From: Istiophorus platypterus
Taxonomy: Eukaryota; Chordata; Actinopteri; Istiophoriformes; Istiophoridae
Reading direction: 5' to 3'
Assembly (NCBI GenBank): GCA_016859345.1
Contig: CM029115.1
Span: forward strand, 15,178,501-15,242,500
DNA: 64,000 nt
Both the position numbers and the translations under genes were made by a program. Shown here in pieces: positions 10,594-24,211 of the stretch; within the stretch, counting starts at the first letter, position 1; every line of letters starts with the position of its first letter. The notes beneath the pieces are model-generated. The model saw only the letters and a list, made by a program, of their open reading frames with translations. It did not search any database and was not told the origin of the DNA.

Positions 10594-11912
10594 GCAAGTA
10601 TGTTGTTTGGATCCATGGGGTGCTATACATGCTAGGTTTGGATAAATGACAATTCTAAGATATAAAAGCTTTACAGGAGTAGCATCTGTGTCCATCTCTG
10701 CCTCAGTGAGGAACATAGTCCTTTGAAGTGAGCTTGTGTGCCCACAAGTGGCAATTAACGCTGTATTAATTGATTTTTTTGGGCACTTTGGGTCTCAACC
10801 AACTCTTGAGGTAAAAATCTGGCTCTGTAGTTGTTAAATGCTGTGAAGTCACAAGGCGGTCGCTATCAATATGTGCTTGGGCAGATAGAATACATTTGGT
10901 TTATCATAGCTTGCAGACCGCAAAACTGAACAATGCGCTGAAAGACCCTAAAATGTTATGTAGAGCTGAGGGTAACTCAAGCATTGGGGATGATTCTTTG
11001 TGGGATTGTCACTATAAGTGCCTCCTTTCATGTTCAATAAAGACATTTGATTCATTGTTGAAATTAATTTCATAGCTCTTATAGTGTAACAGTAGCACAA
11101 TTAGCCACAATGAGCTCCTGGTCATACCAAGTGAGGCTGTTGTAGCAAAACCCTTGAGAGTGACGAATTAAGCAAAGGTGCGATTTGTTAAATATGAATA
11201 CAACTTTTGTAAGAGGAAGAATATGTGTTCTTTCAAATCTTGCTTATGTACATATCAATAAACATGGCATTGGTGTACAGCAAATAAATTAACAATCTGT
11301 GGGAGACATTGAATCATAATACAGAATGTTTTGTTTGAAAAAAAATAAGGTTCAGAGCACTTTATTGTGTTTTTTTGTATGGAACACTTAATTCAAAGTA
11401 CTTGGAAAGCCATCATAACCACATTATGAATGAATAATAGATTGCAAACACTACTTATGCCCCCGCAGTAACTGAAGCCTGTAACCTTCAGGTTTTAACA
11501 TAATCTACGTGGTCTGGCATATTTTATAATGTTGTTGTAGTTACACTTAAATGCTCATAATTATATTCTAATTCCTTGATGTGATTCAGTAGTCTCTTTA
11601 AGCAGTAGGACCAACTATATTCTTATGCAGATAACAGTTTGCCCCTCTGCACTTTAACTTCACTTTAATGCAGACTGATTCTTAACACAATAGGATTTGA
11701 AAACTCCAAATTGGAAATGAGTCGTAATAGAGTGATTTAAAGTGAGAAAATAGTCATGGTAAGTACTTTGAATTAATTCTGGATCTAATCAAATACAGCT
11801 GATCAAACATGAAATGTTACAACCCACCTCACATTATGATTCTGATTCAGATTCATCAGTTCATCCATTTGCCCATAGAGGGCAGTAGGATGTAAGCTTT
11901 AAAAACAAAGCT

Positions 11913-11971
<59 letters not shown>

Positions 11972-14478
11972 TACAGACAGATTCACTGGAGCCAGTTAAG
12001 TTGAGGGGGAGTTACTTGCCTGCATATGAACTTGGGTGTGTGAGTCTGAAAAATATGAGACTGGATTTGTGGAGAGAGGTGAACGCATCCCTGCTGTCAA
12101 GAACTCGCACCTACACCTCTCTCTCTTCTCATTCTCTCCCTCTTTATGCATTTCGCTCTGCTGTCTCTCTACTATTTTAGATTTCAGGTCATTTACTTGT
12201 GCATAGTTCATTATACGTGATGTTTAATTGCATCTGTTGTACCTCAGATATATGGCTACCAAAGTGAATAAGGCACTATAATTTATCCCGTGACTTTGAA
12301 TCAACAACTTGGTGTTGCCTTCGGTGTACACTTGTATGTGTACACCATGCTGTATTTGGACCCCCTTCCATGATGGGGGCACCTCCATCTGTCATCATTA
12401 GTACCTGACACATCAACTCACTCGCATGTACACACACACACACACACATACACTGACCAGACGGGTCATTACCCACGGTGGGGACACTCAGGACAAACAC
12501 CTTTTCTTCCTAGAGATCAGCAGACAGTCTGCCTCTAATGGCTCTGGGCTGCCGGTTTCATGGCGTTTTGACATGGCAAGGGCAACGACTGAGCAAATCA
12601 CTTTAACAAATCATTTCTGTGTGTATCTCTGCAGCCAAAAGCAAAACAGATGGAGTTTTACCGTTGCAGTGCTTTATATGACCCTGTATATATGAAGTTC
12701 AGTGTTCATCTTTAAATTTTGATGTTGTGAATTCCATGCTAACATCATGCATGATGTTTTTATGTTTGCAGCACTTGTTATTTTTAGAAGCTGCACTGCT
12801 CCTGCAGGGGAAAAAAAAGGAATGAAAACAAAATAATTTGGCACAACTGTCTAACAATGGATATAGTATTACCTACGTTAAAGCTGTACAAAAAAGTGAG
12901 ACATATAATAGTTGTACAATATGTTTAGTTAAATGTATCATAATTATGCTGTATTTGTATGAGCTTACATAAGGGTCATTAAGATTTTGAGCTTGTGAAA
13001 TTATGTTTCGCCTGTGGCTGTATATCACCCTTAGCAACTAAACAAAAGTTGTGCAAAAACAGAGACGTACACAAAGATGCTGAAGTTACAAGCACATATT
13101 TAGTGTCTGATTTTAAAGCAGGCTGCTTAAATCTTATAAATCTATTAAACCTTTTCTACAAATTCCCAAACTTAAATTTATTACACCAGTTGCAAAGGTA
13201 TGTATATGATTATACCATATACAACCACAGGTTTTATATTTGATTATTTTTGAACTACATTTTACAAGTTTACAATGTTATTGACCCGTATCTTAGCCCA
13301 TATACTTGCACTTTGAAATGATGGTTTAAAATTGACAAAACTTGCAGATTTGCTTATGTATTGTTATGGCTGATGGAAAGTGAAGAGTGAGCCTGTGAAG
13401 GAATTTCTCACTGCATGTAAAGACTTGTTTTAAGAGCAGCAAAGACATCTCTTTATAGTGAGCACAAGATAGTTAAATGGAAGTGCAAGATTTTCTAAAT
13501 GCCAGAGCTCTTATTCAGTACTGAGATGAGCAAAATTACTTTAACCATGTCAAATAGTTTTATCCTAAAAGCATTCTCAGTGGTAGCTTTACTGTAAATC
13601 AGCATGTTGTATGTCTATATGTGACATAATGGATTCTGAGGACAAGAAACTTGCTTCTGGAAAGAGGAAATTGTAGTCTGAGTTCATGATGAAAGACTGA
13701 AGTTTCCTATGGTAGGGGGAGAGCATTGTGCTGAAATTCACTTCTGTCACCCCTCAAGATTTGGGTATAACTGCATCCATGCCGTTACTGTTGACCAAGT
13801 TAAATCACCACTGACCCAGCAACCTTGATGGTTTACTACAAATACAGAAATGTTCTAGTTCTGCACAAGGGAATGTAGAAATATGTGTGTGTCTCTGTGC
13901 ACATTTGTTTGTATGTTTTTGTTTACTTACCCCTAACTGCCAGCATCTCTGTAAGTGTGAGGTCTGGTGTTGTTGGCTGGTTTTCTAGTTATAGTAATTA
14001 CTGCCGTGAAATAGTGCAGTTTTCTCAATTTAGCACATGACATGATTGTTAAATGATTATGAAAGACCATTGGTGTGCTTTCTTTAATTTTTAACATGAA
14101 TTACTTATTTGCAGAGTAGAGAAGGTAAAGGGCTTCTTCTTACAGTGCCTCCTTTGTTTGTTGTCACCATTTGCTCACACACCTCTGGCATTGGCTTATC
14201 TTTTCAGTGTTGTGTCTTTCAGTAAGTTCATTTCCATAATAAGTCTTTCCCTCCTCTCCTCACATTCCTACCCCTTTCATTTATCTCAAAAACATAGAGA
14301 AATCAGGGCAACTCCCTGTCCTTTTCTCCCCTTTCCTCTCAGTGTGTCATTCACCTCTAAACTCCTGACACTGCTACATGAAAAGCGATATCACCAAACA
14401 TGTAAATGCATCCCAATAAGAATATTACACTTGATTTATGGTTCATTTCTATCTCTCTGCTTCCCATTGGGAGTTCAG
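10594..14478 (+). other. stpg2 intron
   Basis: Intronic DNA with a pure CA microsatellite (11916-11969) and a short one (12429-12450). No additional exon is recognisable. Confidence 0.55.
11916..11969. repeat. CA microsatellite
   Basis: An almost pure (AC)n tract of about 54 bases. Confidence 0.95.
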
Positions 14479-14576
14479 GGGAAAGGCCACCACATCATTT
14501 TTGGCAGTTTGAGAAACCGGTAAAGTCCAGTGGCAACCTGCTGAAGATCACTTGCCCCTTCCTTTCTCAGGCTGAG
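14479..14576 (+). pseudogene. stpg2: stpg2 exon, open but PG motif eroded
   Basis: Bounded by ttcag at 14478 and a gtacaa donor after 14576. It reads GERPPHHFWQFEKPVKSS, then GNLLKITCPFLSQAE, and ends in phase 0. The QFEK and PFLSxxE blocks and the exit directly into RFSTVK of the next exon match the family. The expected PGPGKY core is reduced to ERPPHHF. There is no stop. The entry phase does not match the previous exon exactly, which agrees with that exon's damaged donor. Confidence 0.7.
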
Positions 14577-15500
14577 GTACAATGCAAACACAATTTGGCA
14601 AAGTTCACAGTAAAGCCCTTCACTGCTCTGTGTGTGCCTCGTGGGTGTATTTTCAGGTGAATCGGGTTGTACCGTATAGAGCACGTTCTTTCTCAGGCAA
14701 TTTTTGCACAGCTTCTGTCCAACAAGGTCTATAGCAATTTTTGTGTTTTTGTTTTTGTCTTCCTACTGCATTGATTCAACTTGAATATGATCTTCATGAC
14801 CTCCAACTGTAATCTGAACTCTCTGAACAAAATGTTATTGGTTACAGAACTTTAGCATACAGTATACTGCATGTGTGGCAGAAGTGGCCCTGCACAGCAC
14901 TATAGTAAGTCACACTTCTTTTCCTGCCAAAATAAACACACCTTCTGGTAAGCAGATACTCTACCAGTACTACATAACTACATAAATGTCCTTAGCTTAT
15001 ACATGACTACAGTATATTCTACAGGCTGAGAAAACCATCCGATCATATTGAAAATATTTCTCAGACACAATCTAGTGGAGACAGATTTATTCAAATTAAG
15101 GGTTTCCAAAAGGAGATTGAATTTAATATATAATATTTAAGATTAATTTATAGATCCAAGAATCAGAGTTGGGTTTTGCTTGTTTAATTGATGCGCTTGG
15201 AGTGGGGAGGATTTCTTCAGATGAGAGTGAAGATGAGTTTATTAATAGGCCCAGAGGAGTGAAGATGAAGGATGTGAAAATGTGTAAATTCTCTGACTGA
15301 TGTTTTAATCATGACTCTGACACATGCACAGACTATGTAAGTGTATTCTCACACAAAAAAATACAAACACGCTGACGCACACACACCTCATTTCAGCAAA
15401 AATTCAGACATATATATGTTTGACTTTTATAGACATAAGACAGACAAGTTTGCCAGTTTTGCTGTAATGCATGCAAATTAACACAACTACATTTTTTGTA

Positions 15501-15501
<1 letters not shown>

Positions 15502-15541
<40 letters not shown>
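15502..15541. repeat. CA microsatellite
   Basis: A pure (CA)n tract of 40 bases. Confidence 0.95.
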
Positions 15542-15545
<4 letters not shown>

Positions 15546-17484
15546 CGGGTTTCCTGAAATATCCTTAATAACATCTGAAATGTAAAACATTTTGCTAGTT
15601 TCCTGGTGAGAACAACTGATGCAAGATTGTTGTGTGCATGTGTCACAGTGTTTTCTGACCTAATTTCCCAGGCCACATGCTGTGTTAGTGCGTGGACCCT
15701 GTGATGCCACATGTCACAAGTCATCTCCAATGCAGAACTAAGAGCATCAGTTTTCTTAGATCTTTGTTTCCCAATGATTCTGGTGCCATCTGACACTGTT
15801 ACCCTGTGGGGGGATGGAAAGGAAATTGGGGGGGGGGGTGAATAAAGCAATGGAGGGGGGAAGGTTTAAGGAACAAGTGGAATCTTTTACATATTGAATT
15901 TCCTTCTCTTTTTAAAAACAGGCCTTTTCCTTCATTCCCTTTTGCTTCCCCCTGTCCACTTTTCCAAAAATTGCATTTACAACTCATTTACAACTTTATT
16001 TTCCCTTCTCTCTACTTTGGCTTCCATTTATTCCATTTCATTTCTCCTTTCTCCTCAGTTATGTTTACCTTTCTCTTCTCTATCAACCCTATTCACATCT
16101 TGTTTAATTCCTGAGTCTCTTTTTGTCTTCACAACATTTTACATGAAAAATGTACAAAAAAAGCAATTTCACTTTGTAATTTTTGACCATCATTAAAAGC
16201 CAACCACCAAATTCGAATAGATTTAAGTTTTTGATTATAAACGACAAGCTTAGTGCCCAGACTTGTGAAGCTCATTCACAAACCTCAAAGAAACTGAATA
16301 CTGAATCCTGACTGTGCTCTCTGGCCTCTTGAGAATGCAAAATAATAAAAACAATATTATGGGAAATAATAATGTAGACTGCAATGTAAAGTTTGATGAT
16401 GTTGTCTGAGACATTGTTTAGCGAATGAGCTTTTTGTGACTGAGAGTTGTTAACATTAACATGACATTTTATCATTCATGAGCTGTCAAGCATTGGGCAA
16501 AAATGCTCTCAGCCAACTCCAGCAATGACAACGCTCATACACATATCAAGTATATGACAAAAACATGAAACAGAAGTAAATGTTAGGCAAATATGAATAT
16601 TATACAGTGTGCTATATCATAAATTAGAGCTTGCCAAAAGGATGCGATTAAAATAATTTGTCCTTGTAGAAAATTTAACAGTGATATCAGACTAAACATG
16701 AATGAAATTTTCACCCCGCTTTATTTGTTCACCCCCCTCTAAATTCTGATTTGCCCTCAGTATAACTGCAGCTTAACATTGAGTGAGCTGGGGAGTTTTG
16801 TTTGTTGCTTGAAGAGCACAAGGGCACTTATGTTACTTCTATTGTCCCATCACTCTGTGATTAACAGACATCACGACAGTATTCGTGATTCGTGAAAAGT
16901 ATTCCTTTTCTTATGAGATGTGTATAGAAATTAAAAAATAGATTCAACATTCAATGTGGAATGCCAACAAAGCCCAGTCAGTCAATTTCAGAGAGGAGAA
17001 AATGTGCCTTTACCAAAGCCAGCAGGGCATAGTTGGATTGACAGATGGTCACAAACCCCAGGTCCACAACTGACTTTGAACGAACACAGCTTGTTTTGGC
17101 CTTGAAATAACATGTCTTGTAGTTCCTGTTCCACTTCTTTTTTTCCCCCCTCAAATACTTACTCCATTTCTAACGAAAACACTTCCTCTCTCTTTCGCCT
17201 CTCTTTCACTTAACTCTTCCTCATTTCCTCCTCCAGCTACACATCTTCACAAGTTCTTCTTTCCCTCTCATTTCTCCTTTTCGCCTAAAAGCTCTATTAT
17301 TCAGCTGTGCATTACTAACACAATTTTCATTACACTTGAACTAATTTTCCATAGGCTGCATCTTGTTTAAATGGAAAGTGCTAATCAATGAGTGGAATAT
17401 TTCCAACTAATGGGTTATATTGGGTTATATGGGTTATATTTTAGATCATTCTTATAGTTAAAACATCATCTGGGGAACTGTCAA

Positions 17485-17546
17485 AGTGTGTGTGTGTGTG
17501 CTTGCGTGTGCATGTGCCTCTGTGTCTGTGTGTGTGTGAGCGTTTA

Positions 17547-17604
<58 letters not shown>

Positions 17605-17620
17605 CATGTGTCTGTGTCTG

Positions 17621-17658
<38 letters not shown>

Positions 17659-17745
17659 CATGTGTCTTTGTCTGTATGTGTGTGTGTGTGTATGTGTGAT
17701 GGTGTGTGACTGTTTATTGGTGTGATTGTGTGTTTGTGTGTGGGC
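17485..17745. repeat. Compound TG microsatellite
   Basis: About 260 bases dominated by (TG)n with interspersed TCTGTG and TTCATGTGTCT units. The segment 'gtgttcatgtgtct' occurs twice (near 17601 and 17656), so part of the array was duplicated. Open frames across it are artefacts of the dinucleotide repeat. Confidence 0.9.
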
Positions 17746-19280
17746 ATGGCATTGTTATTTGGTTATGCTGGTATTTGAAGTAATCAAGTTCTTAATATTC
17801 CTCTGTCACGTTTGATAACAACCAGCTAGATGGTGAAGCTGTGGGAGGCTGAAGAGAAATTCAGAGTTACATTGAAACCCAGTTCGCCCTCAGTAATTTT
17901 GATGGAAAATGCAACTTTTCTTCTTTGGTCCCTTGATTGTTTGTGCTGTTATAATAGGCTATCAGATAAACACATTTGTACCCTGGAAGTGAAGCTGCCA
18001 AGCAGTCACAGCGCTGAATCAGCTCTGATATCAGCAAAACATTACATACCTGATTGTGTGCATCATTATCTGGGGGTTGAATATGTTGTCTACCTCATAC
18101 CATTTTTGCTGCCCTCATCTCACCATATTTACCAGACGTGACTGTGTGGCTGGTATTGTTTTTAACTTGTGTGTGGGTGTGTGTATGTGTGTTGTTGTGT
18201 CATCATGGCAGAATGTGGTCCTGGAGACACCTACTGTAGCGGGAACTACCACAGAGGTGAGTACTTTGAGTACTTTGGCAGGTATCTATCTGTCTCAGCC
18301 TGTGGACAGATTCTGATCGCATTACAACTGTGCAAGATACAGTCACAAAACTGTACAGGTGTGTAGTTAAGATCAAAATATCTGCATTTGGTTAATGTCA
18401 AAATATCAAGATGTTGATGGGTGTTGCGGCTGATGAGATGTCATTGCACAATGGTCTCTGATGATCCGTCTGTATACATAGTACTCTCTTTTACTCTTGC
18501 TCTCATAAATTTTTCTTTATGGTTTTTCTTTCTTTTTGTCTTCTATCAGTTAAGATATTTTACTTTTCTCAGAGGAGCTTTTACAGACATAGGATAAAAC
18601 AGGATGGTCAGACAAGCAGTATGGATTGGTGAATGGAACAGATGTACAGCTGAGGGCAGAAAAGTAAAGCTTAGAACCATCAAAGTTAAACCAAGTCTTA
18701 CAATGTCAAGCTGAACCTGATATATCCTAAAATCGGGACAAAGGGTAAACACTTGATTCAGTTTAAAACCTGCGATTCCCTAAAATCAAATCAAAAGTGT
18801 AGCTCCATTTCTTCATCCATCCATCAATTTTGCTTTCTTTTGTGTAATGAGCACATTGTCCATGGTGCGGACAAGATGGTTACAGACTTTTAGTCATGTT
18901 GTCTACTTTTCGGCAGCAGGCACTTAATCTGTGTTTGGTAGAGTTCCGTCTCGTCTTGGCATCTCTGACAGAGAAGAGACATAGCAATCTGTTATTTTTG
19001 TTCCTGTGGATAAAGCAAATATTCACAGCTGGATTTATTGTTGTGGTCCAGATGTGCACTGAGTAGTGAAAATAATGGGACTATTTGATTTAAACAGTGC
19101 TAGTGTCAGTTGGATCAATGGAAAGTGCTATTAATCATTACACTGAACAGTTTCAGTGTGTGTTAGGGACTAGAATTACGATGCCTTTTTTCCTCCAACT
19201 CTCTCTTCTACCTCCAATCTGTGTTTCTTCTCATACTCTAACCTTTATCTGTCTCATTCCCTTTCATTTCCCTCCATTAG

Positions 19281-19440
19281 AGGTTTAGCACTGTGAAAGA
19301 AGTGTTGCCCCCTTTTGGTGTATATAATGACCTGCGCTGTGCCCTGGAGCTGCTGACGAGGACAACAGGAGTGAAGAAAAGCCCATTTGGCATCACTGCA
19401 GTGCGCTTTACTTCTAACCATAAAAACTGCTCCATACCAG
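19281..19440 (+). pseudogene. stpg2: stpg2 exon, intact reading frame
   Basis: The acceptor is catttccctccattag and the donor gtcagt. In phase 0 it reads RFSTVKEVLPPFGVYNDL, RCALELLTRTTGVKKSPFG, ITAVRFTSNHKNCSIPG, and ends in phase 1. The KKSPFGxTAVRF block followed by a PG repeat split across the splice junction (SIPG/PG) is typical of STPG2. The first PG repeat has become PPFGVYN. No disabling change is present. Confidence 0.8.
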
Positions 19441-19819
19441 GTCAGTATGTGTGTGGTTGTGTGTGGTTGTGTGCTGTTCAAAGTGATATTCCTCTTTGAT
19501 ATATGTAGTTATATTTTACAGATGCAAATCCAGCTTTCTCTTCATGTGAGATCTTGCTATCTTCTGTTTGCGCAAAAGAAAATGTTGCCTCCATACCATG
19601 TCTCCTTGACATCAATAACACCCAATTGTAGCATTTGAGTGGCAATTTTAACTCTGAAACCTATTCTCTCTCATTTAAAAGAACCCATGCTATTTAAAAA
19701 TTCAGATTTTAACTTAACATCGCCATTATATTCAATCTAAAAAGTAATAATTAAGAAAATAATTACTAAACTGAAGCTTGTAATATCATTTTGAGATGAA
19801 ATTAAAGGGAAATGACTTC

Positions 19820-19925
19820 TGCTGTGGCCATCTACAACGTGTGTGTCTGTGTGCTTGTGCGTGCTTGTGGGTGTGTGTGTGTGTGTGTGAGTGTGTATCT
19901 GTGTTTATGCTTGTGCTTGTATTGT
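19820..19925. repeat. TG-rich simple repeat
   Basis: An imperfect (TG)n tract with CT and GC interruptions in the intron after the 19281-19440 exon. Confidence 0.75.
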
Positions 19926-21164
19926 TCAATGAGTTAACCTTTCTGTTGTAGAGATATGAGCAATTTCCACTGTCCAGTTTTGCATTTAGCCTTTGAAATT
20001 CTAAAAAAACATTGAAAAATTAGATATGTTTAATCATCATTATCTCTTTTTAATGTTACAAATTAAATGAGAGGTCAGAGTATTATAAAAAAAATATTGT
20101 TATAAAATTATATTTTTTTTTCCATTGCCTAGACTGCATATATTACAGTGAACAGCAGCCATTTATGTCTAACATCCTTTAAACTTTACCACATTTATGT
20201 CGGTTTTTGCATTTTCTTCTCAAAAAACTTCTCTGACTATGACTGAATTTAAAGACAATCCATGACTTTTCTGGAAAGAAAAATATTATTATGGTGTTAA
20301 ACTTCAGGTCTGAAAAGGTGTCTGATAGGTTGTGGAGCAGAATTGAAAGGTGAAAACTCCGCTTTATTCCTAAAATATCATTTTTGTATGCACCAAATTT
20401 TTAAATTTTTATCTCACGGGAGATGGTCGGAAGGTATACTTGCAATTTGTTACTTAATTTTATTCTTGTTGAATTTTAGAAATTAACATTTCATTATGAT
20501 AAATGCAACAAAAAAAAGAAAAATGTTTGGTTTTGCCAGCAAAACAAAAGTGTTTCTCAGTTATATTTCTCTGCTTTTTTCTTTTTTTTGCATTTCTGTG
20601 TTTACTTTTGCTTTCAATATTTGTACCATATTCTTAAATTCCACACACTGCATATGTTTTCAAATGTTTCCTTCATTTACTTGGTTCTATAAATTGCATA
20701 GCTTTCTAGGCCATGATATTATTAGTAATATAGAATCATCCATCTTTGTTTTCGAGCATTTTCTTTTCTAGCTGTTACTAAAGTGTGTGCTCATACATGC
20801 AGACATGATACTATATTGCTGAGGGGACAAATGTTAAATCAGAAGTAACATGTGACTGTCTCCATATGAAATTCATTATAGCCAACACCACATGAATGCT
20901 GCACACGCTGCCAAAACTAAAGACGCAGAGCCAGAGTTACACCTACACTACATGTGTGTCATGTTTGTGTCTTCATTTTATAAAAAATCCATGAGGTTCA
21001 GACAGAACTAACAGCTACTGGTTTGTGGGATAGCGAATACCACAGGTAACGATTCACTGGGATGTTGTCTGACCATTTTATCTCAGATTAGTGAAAAGAC
21101 GTAAGAAAAAAAAAAACAACAACACACAAATACAGTAATCCCTCCCTGTCTATACTCTGTCCAG

Positions 21165-21329
21165 GTCCAGGGTGCTACGATTTGTTTGAGAAAGATTTAG
21201 CCCAGGAAAGTTTTGAGAAGGCATTTTTAGAGTGAAGCAGGAAAGGAGGTTTTGGCTCCACTACTCAGTGTAACTCCTTCTTCGACAACTAGGAATCAAT
21301 AGGGGCCCCAAGTCAAAAGACAGTATGGG
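21165..21329 (+). pseudogene. stpg2: stpg2 exon with two in-frame stops
   Basis: The acceptor is ctatactctgtccag. Joined in phase 1 to the previous exon it reads GPGCYDLFEKDLAQESF, EKAFLE, TGA (21233-21235), SRKGGFGSTTQCNSFFDN, TAG (21290-21292), ESIGAPSQ. In the family the segment continues without a break from the AxLE block into SKKGAFGS, so both stops fall within conserved sequence. The 3' end is uncertain: gtagga at 21330 gives a phase that does not fit the next exon. Confidence 0.75.
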
Positions 21330-21367
21330 GTAGGAAGCTCAATCAATGTACTGTAGTCATTCATATA

Positions 21368-21408
21368 CTTTCTTTCCTTCTTTCTTTCTTTCTTTCTTTC
21401 TTTCTTTG
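21368..21408. repeat. TTTC microsatellite
   Basis: A (TTTC)n tract of about ten units, between two stpg2 exons (21165 and 21540). Confidence 0.9.
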
Positions 21409-21539
21409 TTTCCTAAAAATACAGTATATTTGCTGGTATTAATTGGACTGAAATATAAAGCTTTGTTTTTACTGAGCCCTATATGGATATTATCATACGT
21501 TTGTGTGCATATGTGGGCCTTCTGTGTGTTTGTATTCAG

Positions 21540-21632
21540 ACAGAAAAAAAGTCAGAGGAGCGCTGCACAAAAAAGCACACAGCGGTTTTCAAATCAGCCA
21601 TAGATCACCTGGCATTAACACTCCTTGCTAAA
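21540..21632 (+). pseudogene. stpg2: stpg2 exon with lost splice donor
   Basis: The acceptor is gtgtttgtattcag. The frame reads TEKKSEERCTKKHTAVFKSA then IDHLALTLLAK over 31 codons in phase 0. It parallels the family stretch SEExPKxTFTAAFKSxxERL. The expected donor reads ATAAGT, one base away from GTAAGT. Phase 0 at this point agrees with the phase-0 start of the exon at 44171. The following intron is about 22.5 kb. Confidence 0.65.
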
Positions 21633-23605
21633 ATAAGTCTCCTTTTCTCTCTACTCCCCTTTGTCTTTGTCTCCCAGTTTCTGCCACACTTATCTTGGTC
21701 TTACTCTTCTCCATTTACACTCCAAGTTTCTGTTGTGAAGCTGCTCAAATGTACCTAACGAGAGTCCAAGATGAAGTGAAACACAATTAAATGCCAAAAT
21801 TTTACTTTAATGGATGGGCCATTGCAGTGGTAGCATCTGAGCCACTGTGTCAAGGGTCCTGTTTTCCAGCAGTTCATTTTCTTTGACTGCCTCTTTTCTC
21901 CTCTCCTCTTCCTGCTAATGCTCATGTATGCTGCAGAAAACAGGACACAATTTGTGATAATTAGTTTCTTTTTCCTCTCCTGTGCTCTTTTCCTTTTCCC
22001 TGTGATCTTCCTTGATCCTGGCCCTCACCTGGTTTCCTGCCTTTATTCCTTTCAAACTGTTGTTAATAGGAAACAAATATACTATTCTGTATTTACATAC
22101 CTGACTTTGACCTTCCACCTCTAAGTTTAGCTTTGTTTAATTGTATTTCAGTGATTTATTAGTATGACCTAAATCTAAGATATATACGAAAGATATTTTA
22201 TTTAGTTAATCTATTTAGTTAATCGTGTATTTATTTAAACATTATTTTTGAGTATTCTGCAGCCGCTGGGCATTAACTAAACCTCAAATCTAAAAATGCA
22301 ACATCTTACTGAGAGAAAATAAAAATCATTTGAAACCTTGAAATGATCTCAAAGCAAAATCACACTCTTAGGTATTTAAAAGTATCTGTAATATTCTCCA
22401 TTTTCATTTCTCTCATTGAAGTTTCTCCTCTCTTCTCACTGTAACTTTTTTTTTTATTTCTGATGGCAGTTTTTCATTTAAACTGCTAAAATTTAAGGTT
22501 CCAATTCTGTTACAGTTGTTGCAGAGAAACACAAAAAGTTGCACCCCTTGTTGCACTTGTGGACCATGACCATGTGACTCTGTGATTCTATAAAATGATA
22601 ACAGCACATCACTGCAAAATTCAGCAAGTGCCATTATTTCTAAGGCTGTCTGTTTCATGAGTGCATCCATTTTTAAATTTGACCTTATTGGAAATATTGC
22701 TAAAACCCTTGTCTTTACACTTTTACATGACAACACTCTAGTATTATGTATAGAGTTCTTGATGTTAACATCAGCAAATAAATAACAGCGGCAGTGGTGT
22801 TACATTTGAAAAGAATGACATTGTTTGGATTGTGAAGTTGAATTTCTTTGTCCTGTATGACACAGGATGGTGTTTACTTGCATATAAATAATGTGCTAAT
22901 GAAGAAACAGAGAAGCAGCTGGATGTGAGGGTTAGCAATTGAATACCAGTGACTCTAGTATTGAAAAAATGTTCTAGGAGAAAATTATGTAAATTACCTG
23001 CTAAAGTGTATGCCACAGCATTTTAATATTCAAGATACACAATTTGTATTTTCAAGTACCCTTCTGGGTACCAGCTGTTGTTTACTCTGATTAACTCCAA
23101 AGGTTAGAAGTGTTATCTAAGTCTTGAGGCAGAGGTCTCCAGAACTGATCCTAATGCTGCAAGCTATGTCACTTTCTAGAAAGACAGAGTTTAGAAAGTA
23201 ATTCAGGATTTATCACAGAGGGCAGAAAATCATAGATTCAAAGCTCAAGCAAGCCCATTGAGGCAAATTTATTACTTTTGAAATTGGATTATATAAATAA
23301 AATTTGACAAAAAATTTAAATTTAGCTTGTCATATTGTGGCTTTCATGCACATCCCTTACTCAGTTATACACTGCTGATATACCTAACTTCCTCATAACA
23401 ATGTGGAAAAAGCAAATTCGAAACCCAGTCATGTGGACAATGGGCAACAATATGGCTTTGTCCAGGAGAAATCTAGCTGGGCAGATCAGGTTTCTGTAAT
23501 CCCCCACTGAGATCATAGCAAAAAGGTTTCTCATTTACATGATGTGTGAAAGAGTTTTTGACCCTTTGTGACTCAGTACTGAATGACCTTGAAGAGAAAT
23601 ATATA

Positions 23606-24211
23606 CAGTTGCAATCAGAAGTATTTAACCCACTCACCTCAAAAGACATTATAGTAATGTGGATGAAAGATAATGTGAATAAATTACAAAAAAACATCTT
23701 TGAAACAATAAAAAATATTTGATAAATTTGAGTTATTTTGACAACAGAAGCTGACCTAACTTCGAAGTTCAATTGAAAAATGTACCTCTTAACACATGTG
23801 CTTGTGCAGTATAATTCAACCCACAGCGTCAGTACTTTGTGGCACATCCTTTAGCTTTATAACGTCTAACAAATGTTTTTGGTAAGTGCTGCAACTGCCT
23901 TCTTTAAATCCCACCAAAGATTTTCAATTGGATTTAAATCTGGTGACTGAGAAGGCCACTCCAGGACCATTTTCTCAACCAAGCTTTGGTTGACTTGGAG
24001 GTGTGGCTGGGGATCACTGTCTTGCTGGAAACTCCAATGATCACCAAGGTTTAATTTTTCAACAGAAGGCATCACGTTCCTCTTTACAATGGCCTGGTGT
24101 TTCTGGGAATCCAATATGCTAGGTACATGATCAAGATAGCCAATGAAGCAGTTGTACCAGCCTTCATCAGGTCATCTTGATCTTTGGGGGTTTGAATATT
24201 TCTGATTGCAA

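Larger units (their letters stand above)
14577..19280 (+). other. stpg2 intron
   Basis: Intronic DNA with a CA tract (15502-15541), a G-run (15830-15837) and a long compound TG array (17485-17745). One spliced-looking segment at 18216-18260 is discussed among the rejected items. Confidence 0.55.

Noticed and set aside
14577..14656. Continuation of the 14571 reading to a gtgaat donor at 14657.
   Set aside because: It ends in phase 2, which does not fit the next exon, while the gtacaa donor at 14577 does.
18216..18260. A 45-base segment with a good acceptor and gtgagt donor, reading NVVLETPTVAGTTTE, or CGPGDTYC in another frame, as an stpg2 exon.
   Set aside because: The exon 14479-14576 already joins 19281 in phase with the expected residues (SQAE then RFS), and the GPG frame of this segment has the wrong phase on both sides.
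21233..21235. TGA as the natural stop of stpg2, making 21165 the last exon.
   Set aside because: Family-like sequence continues past it in the same frame, and four more family exons follow downstream.
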